Shown: piece after piece, positions 8,151 through 17,181 of the stretch
How positions within the stretch are numbered: the first letter of the stretch is position 1
How the letters are laid out: each line of letters starts with the position of its first letter
Assembly: GCF_014396785.1 (NCBI RefSeq)
Contig: NZ_CP060718.1
Coordinates: forward strand, 454,501 to 518,500
Length of the DNA: 64,000 nt
Reading direction: 5' to 3'
Source: Sphingomonas lutea
Lineage (GTDB): Bacteria > Pseudomonadota > Alphaproteobacteria > Sphingomonadales > Sphingomonadaceae
Program-made: the position numbers and the translations under genes
The notes under the pieces: generated by a model
What the model was told of the DNA's origin: nothing
Database searches by the model: none
The model's input: the letters and a program-made list of their open reading frames with translations, nothing else

Positions 8151-9185
8151 ATGAACCTGAAGTCGTTTGGCCTGGCCGCCACCGCAGTGACGGCGCTCAC
8201 CATTTCCGCAGGCGCCGATGCGCGTTCGTTGCGCGCGGTCGGATCTTCGACCGTCTATCCGTTCGCCAAGATGGTGTCGGAACGCGTCGCCCGCGCCAAT
8301 CCGCGCCTCGGCACGCCGATCGTCGAATCGACCGGCACCGGCGCCGGCTTCAAATTGTTCTGCGCTGGAGTCGGGGAGCGCTTCCCGGACATCTCCAATG
8401 CGTCACGCCGGATCAAGGCGTCGGAAGCCAAGCAATGCGCCGCCAACGGCGTCACTCAGGTGACCGAAATCCAGGTCGGCCTCGATGGCCTTGCCGCCGC
8501 CACCGCGCGGTCCAGCGCACTGTCGAACCTGACCCAGCGCGACATCTATCTGGCGATCGCCAAGACGCCGTTCGGCAAGCCCAATCGCGCGAAGACGTGG
8601 AAGGACGTCAACGGCAAGCTGCCGGCGGTTCCGATCCGCGTCTATGGCCCGCCGCCGACCAGCGGCACGCGCGATTCGCTCGTCGAACTGTTCATGACGC
8701 CGGCGTGCGAAGCCAATCCGGGCATGGCCGCGATGAAGAAGACCAACGAAGCCAAGTTCAAGGCGATCTGCGGCGGCGTGCGTGAAGACGGCGCCTTCAT
8801 CCAGGCCGGCGAAAACGACAATCTGATCGTCCAGAAGATTGCCGCGACGCCCAACACCGTCGGTATCTTCGGCTACAGCTTCCTTGAAGAGAATGGCAAC
8901 AAGGTGAAGGGCATCGCGATCAACGGTGTCCAGCCCAGCTATGCGTCGATCAGCAGCTTCAAATATCCAGGCGCGCGTCCGCTCTACATCTACGTCAAGA
9001 ATGCGCACGCCCGGGCGATCCCGGCGATCCGGGCCTTCGTTGCGGAATTCACCAAGGAAAGCGCGATGGGCCCCAAGGGCTATCTCGCTGGACATGGGCT
9101 TATCGCATCACCCAACATCATCCGCGCGCGCAGCCAGCTGGCGGCGCGCAATCTGGTGCCGCTCAACATGGCGAGCGTCAAATAG
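8151..9185 (+). CDS. Phosphate-binding protein PstS, second copy
   Basis: A 344-residue periplasmic phosphate-binding protein paralogous to the 205-1248 product. It shares VGSSTVYPF, VESTGTGAG, ISNASRRIK and the GPPPTSGTRDS segment. Unlike the first copy it has a standard signal peptide ending near ADA (residue 23) with no lipobox Cys, so it is probably soluble in the periplasm. The ATG follows a TAAGAGA-type site; the longer upstream reading from 8079 overlaps the PHO-box region and is unlikely. It lies just before the porin gene. Confidence 0.93.
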   Translation: MNLKSFGLAATAVTALTISAGADARSLRAVGSSTVYPFAKMVSERVARANPRLGTPIVESTGTGAGFKLFCAGVGERFPDISNASRRIKASEAKQCAANGVTQVTEIQVGLDGLAAATARSSALSNLTQRDIYLAIAKTPFGKPNRAKTWKDVNGKLPAVPIRVYGPPPTSGTRDSLVELFMTPACEANPGMAAMKKTNEAKFKAICGGVREDGAFIQAGENDNLIVQKIAATPNTVGIFGYSFLEENGNKVKGIAINGVQPSYASISSFKYPGARPLYIYVKNAHARAIPAIRAFVAEFTKESAMGPKGYLAGHGLIASPNIIRARSQLAARNLVPLNMASVK

Positions 9186-9210
9186 TCGAAAAAGCATTGA
9201 ACATGGCAGC

Positions 9211-9231
9211 TCCCGCCTGGACACGGGCGGG
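9211..9231 (+). other. Short hairpin between pstS2 and porin genes
   Basis: CCCGCC (9212-9217) pairs with GGCGGG (9226-9231) across an 8-nt loop in the 95-bp gap. No T-run follows. It may stabilise the pstS2 transcript end or attenuate transcription into the porin gene rather than terminate it. The function is inference. Confidence 0.4.
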
Positions 9232-9280
9232 GCTTGGCCTCACCAGAACTGGCGAGGCGGGGGAAGAAGGATCATCTGAC

Positions 9281-10888
9281 ATGAAGTTGAAGTTCGCTGC
9301 CGTGCTCCTGGCGGGAAGCGCCCTGGCCGTTTCGGCACCCGCGCTCGCGCAAGGGCAGCTGCCCGAGGCGCAACAGGAGCCGACCCAGCCCGACGCGTCG
9401 GACGCGACCGCCGATGCGGCGATTGCCGCCGCCGCGCCGGTCGACGATGCGCAGGCCAAGATCGAGCTGATGCAGGCGCAGATCGAGGCGCTGCAGGAAT
9501 CGATTGAAGCCCTCAAGTCCCAGGTCACCAAGGCGACCCCGTCGTGGAAGGGGATGCCGCAGTGGGAAGACAAGGATGACGGCTGGTCGTTCAAGCCGCG
9601 CGGCCGCATCCAGTGGGACGCGGGCTACGTCAGCAACCCGGACGATGAGCCCAACGGCGGCCTCCTCACCCGCAACCTCGGCTGGAACGAGCGCGCGCGC
9701 CGCATCCGCCTCGGCGCCGAAGGCACCATCCCCGGCGGCTTCGGCTACAAGTTCGAAATGGATTTCGCTAATGCCGCGGTTGGCTTCGGCGACGTGCTGC
9801 TGACCTACGCGCCTTCAGGCAAGCCGTTCAACGTGTCGATCGGCAACCATGAAACGCTCAACGGGCTCGAGCAGATGACCAGCTCGCGCTTCACCTCGTT
9901 CATCGAACGCGCGGCGTTCGACGATGCGTTCATCAACACGCGCCGCATCGGCATCTCGGCCGGCTTCGTGAACGCGGCCGGCAACATGCGCATCAACGGC
10001 GGCCTGTTCGCCGCGCATTCGATCGACTCCAGTCTCGACAATGACGGTTGGATCGGCGCCGCGCGCGCGGTCTATTCGCCGCTGATGGGGGCCAACCAGC
10101 TCCACCTCGGCGCCAATCTCCAGCATCGCCGCTTCTCGCAGAACAACGGTGCGACGGCGAGCAGCTCGTCGGGCGCGCCGTCGAGCAACCGCCTCGCGCG
10201 GTATCGCGCCCGGCCGTTCTCGCAGCTCACTGACGTGCGCTTCGTGGACACCGGCAATTATGCCGCCAAGAGCGACACCATCTTCGGGCTCGAAGCCGCG
10301 GGCATCTTCAAGTCGCTGCACGTTGCGGCGGAAGGCCAATATCTCAAGTCCAACGCTTATGGCGCGGGCGACACGTTCGACATCGCCGACGATCCGCTCG
10401 ACCTGTTCCCGACCGGCGCCACCGCGCTCGTCCCGGGCGGCAACCCCAGCTTCTGGGGCGGCTACATCGAAGCGGGCTATTTCTTCACCGGTGAAACGCG
10501 CGGCTACAAGAACGGCCTGTGGGACCGCACCAAGGTCTTGAAGCCGTTCAGCAAGGGCGGCTGGGGCGCGCTTCAGGGCAACGTCCGTCTCGATCACCTC
10601 GATCTCGACGATTCCGACTTGAAGGCCGGCTTCAACAATAATTTCGAAAACGGCACGTCAGCGGCTTCGGCCGGGCTCACGCGCGGCGGCAAGCAGACCG
10701 GCCTCCTCGCCAACCTGATCTGGATCCCGGAAGATTATGTCCGCTTCCTGTTCCAATATTCGCATGCCTGGATCAGGGGCGGCCCGCTGGTCGATGAAGT
10801 CGAAGGCGTGGGCAGCGGAACCGCCGGCCTCGACGAGGAAAAGTACGGCGTCGATGTCTTCATGACCCGCGCCCAGATCGACTTCTAG
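9281..10888 (+). CDS. OprP/OprO-family phosphate-type porin
   Basis: A 535-residue outer-membrane beta-barrel probably admitting phosphate or polyphosphate. A signal peptide ends near ALAQG (residue 24). Residues ~45-75 form a coiled coil rich in Ala, Gln and Glu with heptad leucines, as in trimeric porin N-termini. The rest alternates polar and hydrophobic residues and ends in Phe (AQIDF), the usual outer-membrane signal. Length and layout fit PF07396. The ATG at 9281 is preceded by GGGGGAAGAAGG. Its place directly after pstS2 supports a phosphate role. Confidence 0.88.
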   Translation: MKLKFAAVLLAGSALAVSAPALAQGQLPEAQQEPTQPDASDATADAAIAAAAPVDDAQAKIELMQAQIEALQESIEALKSQVTKATPSWKGMPQWEDKDDGWSFKPRGRIQWDAGYVSNPDDEPNGGLLTRNLGWNERARRIRLGAEGTIPGGFGYKFEMDFANAAVGFGDVLLTYAPSGKPFNVSIGNHETLNGLEQMTSSRFTSFIERAAFDDAFINTRRIGISAGFVNAAGNMRINGGLFAAHSIDSSLDNDGWIGAARAVYSPLMGANQLHLGANLQHRRFSQNNGATASSSSGAPSSNRLARYRARPFSQLTDVRFVDTGNYAAKSDTIFGLEAAGIFKSLHVAAEGQYLKSNAYGAGDTFDIADDPLDLFPTGATALVPGGNPSFWGGYIEAGYFFTGETRGYKNGLWDRTKVLKPFSKGGWGALQGNVRLDHLDLDDSDLKAGFNNNFENGTSAASAGLTRGGKQTGLLANLIWIPEDYVRFLFQYSHAWIRGGPLVDEVEGVGSGTAGLDEEKYGVDVFMTRAQIDF

Positions 10889-10943
10889 CGCGTGACACCC
10901 GGGCAAGCCTTTCGCGCCCTCACTCCCCTTTGGTCCGAAAGGC

Positions 10944-10972
10944 GGCCCCCTCGTCGAATGGACAAGGGGGCC
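10944..10972 (+). other. Inverted repeat between porin and phoR genes
   Basis: GGCCCCCT (10944-10951) is complementary to AGGGGGCC (10965-10972) with a 13-nt loop. The 8-bp GC-rich stem sits about 55 bp after the porin stop and is not followed by a T-run. It could mark the porin transcript end or lie in the phoR leader. If phoR used the upstream ATG at 10958, that start would fall in the loop. Confidence 0.45.
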
Positions 10973-11023
10973 ACGCCCGTTGCGGCGGTGGCGAGCGTCG
11001 CTCCATCGGCTACACAGGACAGC

Positions 11024-12028
11024 ATGAGCGAAGGCATTGGCGAACGCGCGGTGGTGGATGCGCTGGATGAACCGGCGATCATCGTCGACCGCGGGGTCGT
11101 GCGCGTCGCCAATGTTCGTGCGCGTGAGCTGCTCGGGGCACGCATCGAGGGCCGCGACCTGCGCCTCGCGATTCGCCATCCACAGGCGCTCGAACGAATC
11201 CTGTCGGGCAAGGGCGGCGACCTCGATGTCACGGGGCTGGTCGAACCTGGGCGCTCGTGGCGCCTCATCGTCCGCACCTTGTCGGCGGGATTCACCCTGG
11301 TGCGACTGATGGACCGGTCGGATTCGGTGTCGGCCGAGAAAATGCGCGTCGATTTCGTCGCCAATGCCAGCCACGAATTGCGCACGCCGCTGTCGACCAT
11401 CATCGGCTATGCCGAAACGCTTGCCGACGATCCCGATCTGCCGGCGGACATGCTTGCGCGCCTCGGCGCCACCGTCCGCGGCGAAGCGCGCCGCATGCAG
11501 CGGATCATCGAAGACCTCATGAGCCTGTCGCGCATCGAAGCCGACCGCTTCGTCGCGCCGGATGAGCTCGTTCCGATCGCCGAGGTCGTACGCCTTGCCG
11601 TGGCGAATGCCGAACATCTGCGCGGGGCGGCGACGTGCGACTTCCTGGTGGACATTGCCGAGGACCTGCCGCCGGTTCGCGGCGACACCGCGCAGCTGCA
11701 GCAGGTGCTCGACAATTTGCTCAGCAACGCGGTGCGCTACGGCTGCGATGGCGCCCATGCCACGATCGCGGTCGCCGTGACGTACACGCGCTCATGGGTG
11801 ACGTTGAGCGTCAAGGACCACGGCCCCGGCATCGCCCGCGACCATCTTCCGCGCGTGACCGAGCGCTTCTACCGCGTCGACGAAGCCCGCAGCCGGGAAA
11901 CCGGAGGCACCGGCCTCGGCCTGGCGATCGTCAAGCATATCGTCGAACGGCATCGCGGCATGCTGGAGATCAAAAGCACGCTCGGCATCGGCACGACGGT
12001 CACCATTCGCCTGCCCGCTGCGCCTTAG
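11024..12028 (+). CDS. phoR: PhoR-type sensor histidine kinase without membrane segments
   Basis: Probable kinase for PhoB. From the ATG at 11024 the product has 334 residues: a PAS-like region (about 10-100), a HisKA domain with H117 in NASHELRTPLS, then the ATP-binding domain with N-box (QVLDNLLSNAVRYG), DHGPGI, and TGLGLAIVKHI. This matches the PhoR kinase core. No hydrophobic membrane segment is visible, even if translation begins upstream at 10892 or 10958, whereas classical PhoR has two. It lies after the porin, away from phoB. The start is uncertain; the ribosome-binding site is weak. Confidence 0.82.
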   Translation: MSEGIGERAVVDALDEPAIIVDRGVVRVANVRARELLGARIEGRDLRLAIRHPQALERILSGKGGDLDVTGLVEPGRSWRLIVRTLSAGFTLVRLMDRSDSVSAEKMRVDFVANASHELRTPLSTIIGYAETLADDPDLPADMLARLGATVRGEARRMQRIIEDLMSLSRIEADRFVAPDELVPIAEVVRLAVANAEHLRGAATCDFLVDIAEDLPPVRGDTAQLQQVLDNLLSNAVRYGCDGAHATIAVAVTYTRSWVTLSVKDHGPGIARDHLPRVTERFYRVDEARSRETGGTGLGLAIVKHIVERHRGMLEIKSTLGIGTTVTIRLPAAP

Positions 12029-12387
12029 TCCTCGAACAGCTTGGCGAGCGCCGCCTCGACATCCGCGATCGCATACGGCTTGGGCAATCGCGGCCGGTCC
12101 GCCCACTTGGGCGGCACTGCGAGCCCGCTATATCCGCTGGTCAGGACGAACGGGATTCCGCGCGCCTCCAGCAGCTCGCACATCGGGAAGACACGTTCGC
12201 CGCGGATGTTGATGTCCATGATCGCGGCATCGATCTTCGCCGTCTCGATCAGCTCGCGCGCGGTGGCGATATTGGGCGCCGGCCCGACGACCACGCAGCC
12301 CAACTCGCCAAGCAGCTCCGCCGTGAACGGTGCAACGACCGGCGAATCTTCGACAATCAGGATGTTGCGGCCATCGAGCGTGCTCAT
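12025..12387 (-). CDS. Single-domain response regulator (CheY-like)
   Basis: A 120-residue receiver domain with no output domain. The acidic pocket is E13/D14, the phospho-acceptor D58 is in AIMDIN, and the conserved Lys lies in PRLPKPYA. The final residues overlap the phoR stop on the opposite strand by 4 bp. Such receivers are often partners of HWE/HisKA2 or hybrid kinases; no adjacent kinase on the same strand exists, so the partner is unknown. The ATG at 12387 is the only plausible start. Confidence 0.88.
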   Translation of the reverse strand: MSTLDGRNILIVEDSPVVAPFTAELLGELGCVVVGPAPNIATARELIETAKIDAAIMDINIRGERVFPMCELLEARGIPFVLTSGYSGLAVPPKWADRPRLPKPYAIADVEAALAKLFED

Positions 12388-12448
12388 GCGCGCACCTTAG
12401 CGAACGCCGAAGGTTGTCGCACTTGCAGAAAGTTAAGGGTGCGCGGGA

Positions 12449-12820
12449 CTATTCGGGCGCGGGTCCCAATTGCTGCCACAACTCGACCTTCACACCGTCG
12501 CAGTCGAGGATCCAGGCAAAGCGCCCATAATCCTCGTCCTGCCGGCCGAGGATCGCAACGCCCTTGCCCTCCAGGTCGGCGATCATGGCGTCGAGATCGT
12601 CGACGCGCAGGTTGATCATGAACGGCAGCTCGCTCGGCACGAAATAGTCGCTTGTCGCCTTGAACGGCGACAGCAGCGCATAGCCGTCGGCATCGCCTTT
12701 GAACGGGAACATCGCACCCCATTCGCCGCCGATGCCGAGCGTCTCCTGGTACCAGGCGCGCGTCCGCTCCGGGTCGGCCGCTTTGTAGAAAATACCGCCA
12801 AGCCCCGTGACCCGCGCCAT
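12449..12820 (-). CDS. VOC family (glyoxalase/bleomycin resistance fold) protein
   Basis: A 123-residue protein with one vicinal-oxygen-chelate domain in the beta-alpha-beta-beta-beta layout: GGIFYKAADPERTRAWYQ at the start, INLRVDDLDAMIADLEGKG in the middle, and a C-terminal DCDGVKVELWQ strand ending in the metal-ligand Glu position. Substrate cannot be read from the sequence. The ATG at 12820 follows the stop of the upstream M49-like gene by a few bases on the same strand, suggesting cotranscription. Confidence 0.88.
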   Translation of the reverse strand: MARVTGLGGIFYKAADPERTRAWYQETLGIGGEWGAMFPFKGDADGYALLSPFKATSDYFVPSELPFMINLRVDDLDAMIADLEGKGVAILGRQDEDYGRFAWILDCDGVKVELWQQLGPAPE

Positions 12821-12825
12821 CGCGC

Positions 12826-14502
12826 TCAGACCTTTGCCGGATAGATGGGGCGAATGTCGGTCGGGATGTGCGTCATGGTGCCGATCACCTGCCGCGCCTC
12901 GGCGTCGAGCGCGCCCCATTTGTCGAGGAACGCCTTGGTCCCGGCATAATCGCCATTGCCCTGCAGCCGGACGATATCGCCGACGAGGTCGCGGATCGCG
13001 CCGTCGATCTTGGCTTCGTCGATTCGGAAGCGCTTGGCGCCGGCGTCCCACGTGATCGCGCCCTTGTCGCGCAGATAGCGGTACTGCATCGCCGCGCCCT
13101 TGCCGTGCGCCTCGTTGATGCCGAAGCGCATCGCGCGGAACAGGCCGGCGACATAAGTGGTGCGGATCTGGGATCGCTCGGCGTTGGGGATCACGCCTTT
13201 GTCCATCATGTGCATGACGTTGTAGGCGCCCATGACGTCGGCCTTGGCTTCCTCGAAGCCGCTGGCGATGTCCTGCAATTCCTTGTCGACAGTGGTCTTG
13301 CGCCCGTTGACGACGATGCTGCCCGGCCCAAGGCTGTGCGACAATTCGTGGAACAGCGTCTCCATGAACATGTAGCGCGCCGTGACATTCTTGGCCTGGT
13401 CGGGCACCAGGATCAGATCGCCCATCGGCTTCAGGATGCGCTCGTACTTGGCGTTGAGGACGTTGCGCAGGATGACCTTCTTGGCGCCCTTGGCCTCGCG
13501 CACCCGCTCATCGTTGGGCAGGTTGAAGGCGACCGTCTGCACGCCCGGCACATTGTCGCCGCCGCCGCGCACCTGGTCGGCGACCACGATCGGCGATTCG
13601 AAGCCGCGCTGGAAATTCTTGTACTTCTCCTCGACCGGCAGATTGGCTTCCATGCCGCGCAGCTCGCCCTTGTAGATATCGAGCGCCTGGCTTTCCTTCG
13701 GGTCCTTGAGCGTGACGAACGTCTCGAACGCCGTCTTCCGGCCGTAAAGGCCGTCGGTGTAAACCTCGTACGGCCCGATTGCGACTTCGATCGGGGTGTC
13801 CTTGAGGTCCATCCACGCCAGCTCACTGTCGAAATAATCGTCGGTGCGGAAGGCCTTGGCGCGCAGGATCAGGAAGGTCTTGAGGCTCTGGTTGCTGGTT
13901 CTTGCCGCGGCCTGTTCGAGCAGCTTGGCGGCGGGCTCGAGCCATTGCTTATACTCCTGGCTGTACGGCACCGCGACCAGCTTGTCCCCCTGGCGCTTGA
14001 CCACCGTATAGGGGCTGGTCAGCGCTTCGCGCTCGCCGGGATTGGCGGCAAGATAGGTATCGAACTGGGCCTTGGTCAGGTCGGTCGGATAGAAGCCGGC
14101 GCCGGGCGGCATCGGCTGGTTGCCGAAGAAGGGCTTGTCCTCGTCCAGGCTGTCCCACGGGCCGAAGAAGGTGTCGAACCGGTCGAGCAACGCGGGATCG
14201 TTCGTGGCCACCACCTGGGCGCGCAACGCGTCGTAATTGGGCGTGTGCTGGCGCTTGTAGATTTCGCTCATCAGGTCGGCCGCCTGGATGAGCAGATTGA
14301 CCACCTCGCGCTCCTCGGCGGTGAGGAAGCTGGTGTCGGGATTCATCTCGATCCGAGCCAGCTTCTCCGTCGCTTCCGCCGCCGCGGGCGTGCCGGACGT
14401 GGCGGCATTGCCGGCGGCGTTGTTGGGGGCCGACATCTCGCACGCGGAGAGGGTCAGGATCGAAAGCGCGGACGCGGCCGCGAGCCAATGTGTCTTGGTC
14501 AT
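12826..14502 (-). CDS. M49-like (dipeptidyl-peptidase III-related) zinc peptidase lipoprotein
   Basis: A 558-residue predicted lipoprotein with the lipobox LSAC (Cys21), then a long helical region. The zinc site is H385-E-L-S-H389 followed by E417-E-A-K-A-D422, the spacing expected for the M49 second motif EExxA(D/E). Classical DPP III has the longer HExxxH; here the motif is HExxH, a variant of note. It probably trims peptides at the membrane, but substrate is inference. The ATG at 14502 precedes the signal peptide. It is divergent from the M14 gene at 14585. Confidence 0.8.
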   Translation of the reverse strand: MTKTHWLAAASALSILTLSACEMSAPNNAAGNAATSGTPAAAEATEKLARIEMNPDTSFLTAEEREVVNLLIQAADLMSEIYKRQHTPNYDALRAQVVATNDPALLDRFDTFFGPWDSLDEDKPFFGNQPMPPGAGFYPTDLTKAQFDTYLAANPGEREALTSPYTVVKRQGDKLVAVPYSQEYKQWLEPAAKLLEQAAARTSNQSLKTFLILRAKAFRTDDYFDSELAWMDLKDTPIEVAIGPYEVYTDGLYGRKTAFETFVTLKDPKESQALDIYKGELRGMEANLPVEEKYKNFQRGFESPIVVADQVRGGGDNVPGVQTVAFNLPNDERVREAKGAKKVILRNVLNAKYERILKPMGDLILVPDQAKNVTARYMFMETLFHELSHSLGPGSIVVNGRKTTVDKELQDIASGFEEAKADVMGAYNVMHMMDKGVIPNAERSQIRTTYVAGLFRAMRFGINEAHGKGAAMQYRYLRDKGAITWDAGAKRFRIDEAKIDGAIRDLVGDIVRLQGNGDYAGTKAFLDKWGALDAEARQVIGTMTHIPTDIRPIYPAKV

Positions 14503-14584
14503 GGGCCAGCCAAGTAGCAGTTCCGGCGCGAACGCAAAACGCCCCGCGATTGTCACGCCGGCCGGCGCTGCTAGGCTCCAGCGC

Positions 14585-16378
14585 ATGCGCAGAGTCCTGA
14601 CCGCCTTCGCCGCCGCCGTCTTCGCCACGCCGCTCGCGGCGCAAGCGCCGGTCGTCCCGGCTCCCTTGCCGCCCCTGATCCCGTGGTCGGGGGCAAGCGA
14701 ACGGCTGATCGTCCCCGCGGCCGATCCGTGGGTCACCCACGCCGAACGCGCCGGCTTCGCGACAACGCCCGATTACGCCCAGACTCGCGCCTGGCTCGAC
14801 CGGTTGGTCGCCGCCTCGCCGCTGCTTAAGCTCGAAGTGTTCGGCCGGACGCCCCAGGGGCGGGAGCTGTACGCGATCCGTGCGTCGAAGCCGGGGCCGG
14901 CGCGCAAGCCCCTGCTGGTCGCGCAGGCGGGCATTCACGCAGGCGAGATCGACGGCAAGGACGCTGGCATGATGCTGCTCCGCGATATCGCGCTCCGCGG
15001 CAAGGATCGGCTGCTCAACAATGCCGACCTCGTCTTCGTGCCCATCTTCAACGCCGATGGCCATGAACGATCGGCGGCAACCAACCGCCCCAACCAGCGC
15101 GGGCCCGACAATCAGGGTTGGCGAACCACGGCGCAGAACCTCAATCTCAATCGCGATTATCTGAAGGGCGACACGCCCGAAATGCGCGCGATGCGGGCAT
15201 ACCTCAACCGCCTCGACCCGACGTTGATCCTCGACCTCCATGTCTCGGACGGCGTCGATTACGAATATGATATCACTTTCACCTTCCCGGGCTGGATGGG
15301 CTCGCCCAGTCATTCGCCCGCGATCGGCGGTTGGCTCGATGCACATTACCGGCCGGCGATCACCGCAGCGTTGGCCAAGGCTGGGCATGTCCCCGGCCTG
15401 TACGTCGAGGCGATCGACCCCCGGAACCTTGCTAAGGGCGCGACACTCAGCCCCGACCAGCCGCGTTATTCCACCGGTTATGGGGAGCTTGCGCGCCAGC
15501 CGACGGTGCTGGTCGAAACCCATTCGCTCAAGCCTTACCGCCAGCGCGTTCTCGGCACCTACATCCTGGTCGAAGAATCGCTCCGGCTGCTCGGCGCGAA
15601 GGGCGCGGGGCTCGGCCAGGCGATTGCCCAGGATCGTGCTTCGCGCCCGTCCACCAGTGTCCTCACCTGGAAGCCGCTCGACAAACCCTTGTTCACGATC
15701 CGCAACTTCCGCGGTGTCGCGCAAGACACCTACCGCTCGGCCGCCTCGGGCCGCGACGAGGTGCGGTGGCTCGGGCGCCGGGCAAGCTTCGACTTGCCGG
15801 TGTACATTGCGCAACCCGATTTCGTCGCGACCCTGCCCGCCGCCTGGTGGGTGCCGGCGACCAAGCCCGAAGTCATCGACCTGCTCAAGCTGCACGGCAT
15901 TGCGTTCGAACAAATTGCCGCGCCGCGCACCGTGACGCTCGACATGGTGCGCTTGTCCGGGCCCAAGCTCGGCGCCGCCAATGAAGGACATGTCCCGCTA
16001 TCCGCCGCCGCCTACGTCCATGCACCGCGTACAGAAACCTATCCCGCAGGATCGGTGCGCGTGCCCTCGGACCAGCCGCTCGGCCTCCTCGCCGCAGCCA
16101 TGCTCGAGCCCGAGAGCCCCGACTCCCTGCTGGCGTGGAATTTCTATCCCGAAATCCTCCAGCGCACCGAATATATGGAAGGCTATGTGATCGCGCCCTT
16201 GGCCGACGCGATGCTGGAAGCGAACCCGAACTTACGTGCGGAATTCGAGGCCAAGCTCGCCGCCGATCCCAAATTCGCCGCAGACGGCAACGCGCGGCTC
16301 GCCTGGTTCTACGAGCGCACGCCTTATTATGATGCGCGTTTCCTGCTCTACCCGGTGGGGCGCGAACTCAAGCCTTAG
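14585..16378 (+). CDS. Exported M14 family zinc carboxypeptidase
   Basis: A 597-residue protein with a signal peptide ending near LAAQA (residue 20). The M14 site is H118-x-x-E121 in GIHAGEIDGKD, with NADGHER at 157-162, NLNR near 187, and the third zinc ligand H219 in DLHVSDG. The catalytic Glu is probably in LVETHSLK. The C-terminal ~220 residues are an extra domain without recognised motifs. The ATG at 14585 follows an 82-bp divergent gap. It presumably removes C-terminal residues from peptides in the periplasm. Confidence 0.87.
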   Translation: MRRVLTAFAAAVFATPLAAQAPVVPAPLPPLIPWSGASERLIVPAADPWVTHAERAGFATTPDYAQTRAWLDRLVAASPLLKLEVFGRTPQGRELYAIRASKPGPARKPLLVAQAGIHAGEIDGKDAGMMLLRDIALRGKDRLLNNADLVFVPIFNADGHERSAATNRPNQRGPDNQGWRTTAQNLNLNRDYLKGDTPEMRAMRAYLNRLDPTLILDLHVSDGVDYEYDITFTFPGWMGSPSHSPAIGGWLDAHYRPAITAALAKAGHVPGLYVEAIDPRNLAKGATLSPDQPRYSTGYGELARQPTVLVETHSLKPYRQRVLGTYILVEESLRLLGAKGAGLGQAIAQDRASRPSTSVLTWKPLDKPLFTIRNFRGVAQDTYRSAASGRDEVRWLGRRASFDLPVYIAQPDFVATLPAAWWVPATKPEVIDLLKLHGIAFEQIAAPRTVTLDMVRLSGPKLGAANEGHVPLSAAAYVHAPRTETYPAGSVRVPSDQPLGLLAAAMLEPESPDSLLAWNFYPEILQRTEYMEGYVIAPLADAMLEANPNLRAEFEAKLAADPKFAADGNARLAWFYERTPYYDARFLLYPVGRELKP

Positions 16379-17181
16379 TGGACGAAGCGCGCGACGACGT
16401 CGCGATAGGACCGGCTGACTTTCACCTGCGCGCCTGAATCGAGCACCAGGAAGCATTCGCCGTTGGTGTGCGGCTTGACCTGGCGGACGAGGTCGAGGTT
16501 GACGATGGTCGAGCGGTGGACGCGCTGGAAGCGGCGCGGGTCGAGGCGCTTTTCCAGGTCCTTCATCGTCTCGCGCAGGATGAGCGTGTTGTCGCCGGTC
16601 TGGATGCACATGTAATCGCCCGCGGCGTCGATCCGCTCGATCGTGTCGACGTCGACGCGGAAGATCTGGCCCTGGTCCTTGATGTTGATCATCTTTTCGT
16701 AGCGGTTGGCGGCATGCTGCGCGTCGGGCGATGCGTCGGCCATTTCCTCCGCCGCTTCGGGCGCATGTTCGGCCAGCGCTTCCTTCAAGCGGCCGACTTC
16801 CTCGACCCCGCGCTTTTCGGCCAGCCGCTGGCGCACGCGGTCCATCGTCGCCGCAAGCCGGTCCTCGTCGACCGGCTTCATCAGATAATCGACCGCCTGC
16901 GCGTCGAACGCGCGCAGCGCATGGTCGCCATAAGCGGTGACGAATACGAACATCGGCGGTTCGACGTCCATCAGCCCCTGGATCACCGAAAAGCCGTCGA
17001 AGCCCGGCATCTGGATGTCGAGGAAGACGAGGTCGGGCTTGTTGGTCTTGATCTGGCGGATCGCCTCGCGGCCATTAGCGGCGGTCGCGATTACCTCGAC
17101 ATCTTCATGCGCCTGAAGCCGCAGCTGCAGGCCTTGCGTTGCCAAGGTTTCGTCGTCGACCAAAATGGTCCGGATGCTCAT
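16375..17181 (-). CDS. LytTR-domain response regulator (LytR/AlgR family)
   Basis: A 268-residue two-component regulator. The receiver domain has D9/D10 and phospho-acceptor D55 in VFLDIQMPG, and Lys in LMKPVDEDRL. A charged linker (residues ~125-160) is followed by a LytTR DNA-binding domain with INIKDQGQIFRVDVDTI-like strands, RRFQRVHRSTIVNLD and VKVSRSYRDV. Its start overlaps the stop of the kinase gene upstream by 4 bp (ATGA), so the two are coupled. Its 3' end overlaps the M14 stop by 4 bp. Confidence 0.93.
   Translation of the reverse strand: MSIRTILVDDETLATQGLQLRLQAHEDVEVIATAANGREAIRQIKTNKPDLVFLDIQMPGFDGFSVIQGLMDVEPPMFVFVTAYGDHALRAFDAQAVDYLMKPVDEDRLAATMDRVRQRLAEKRGVEEVGRLKEALAEHAPEAAEEMADASPDAQHAANRYEKMINIKDQGQIFRVDVDTIERIDAAGDYMCIQTGDNTLILRETMKDLEKRLDPRRFQRVHRSTIVNLDLVRQVKPHTNGECFLVLDSGAQVKVSRSYRDVVARFVH

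Noticed and set aside
9211..9231. Rho-independent terminator after pstS2
   Set aside because: The hairpin lacks a T-run and is only 6 bp; it is listed as a hairpin only.
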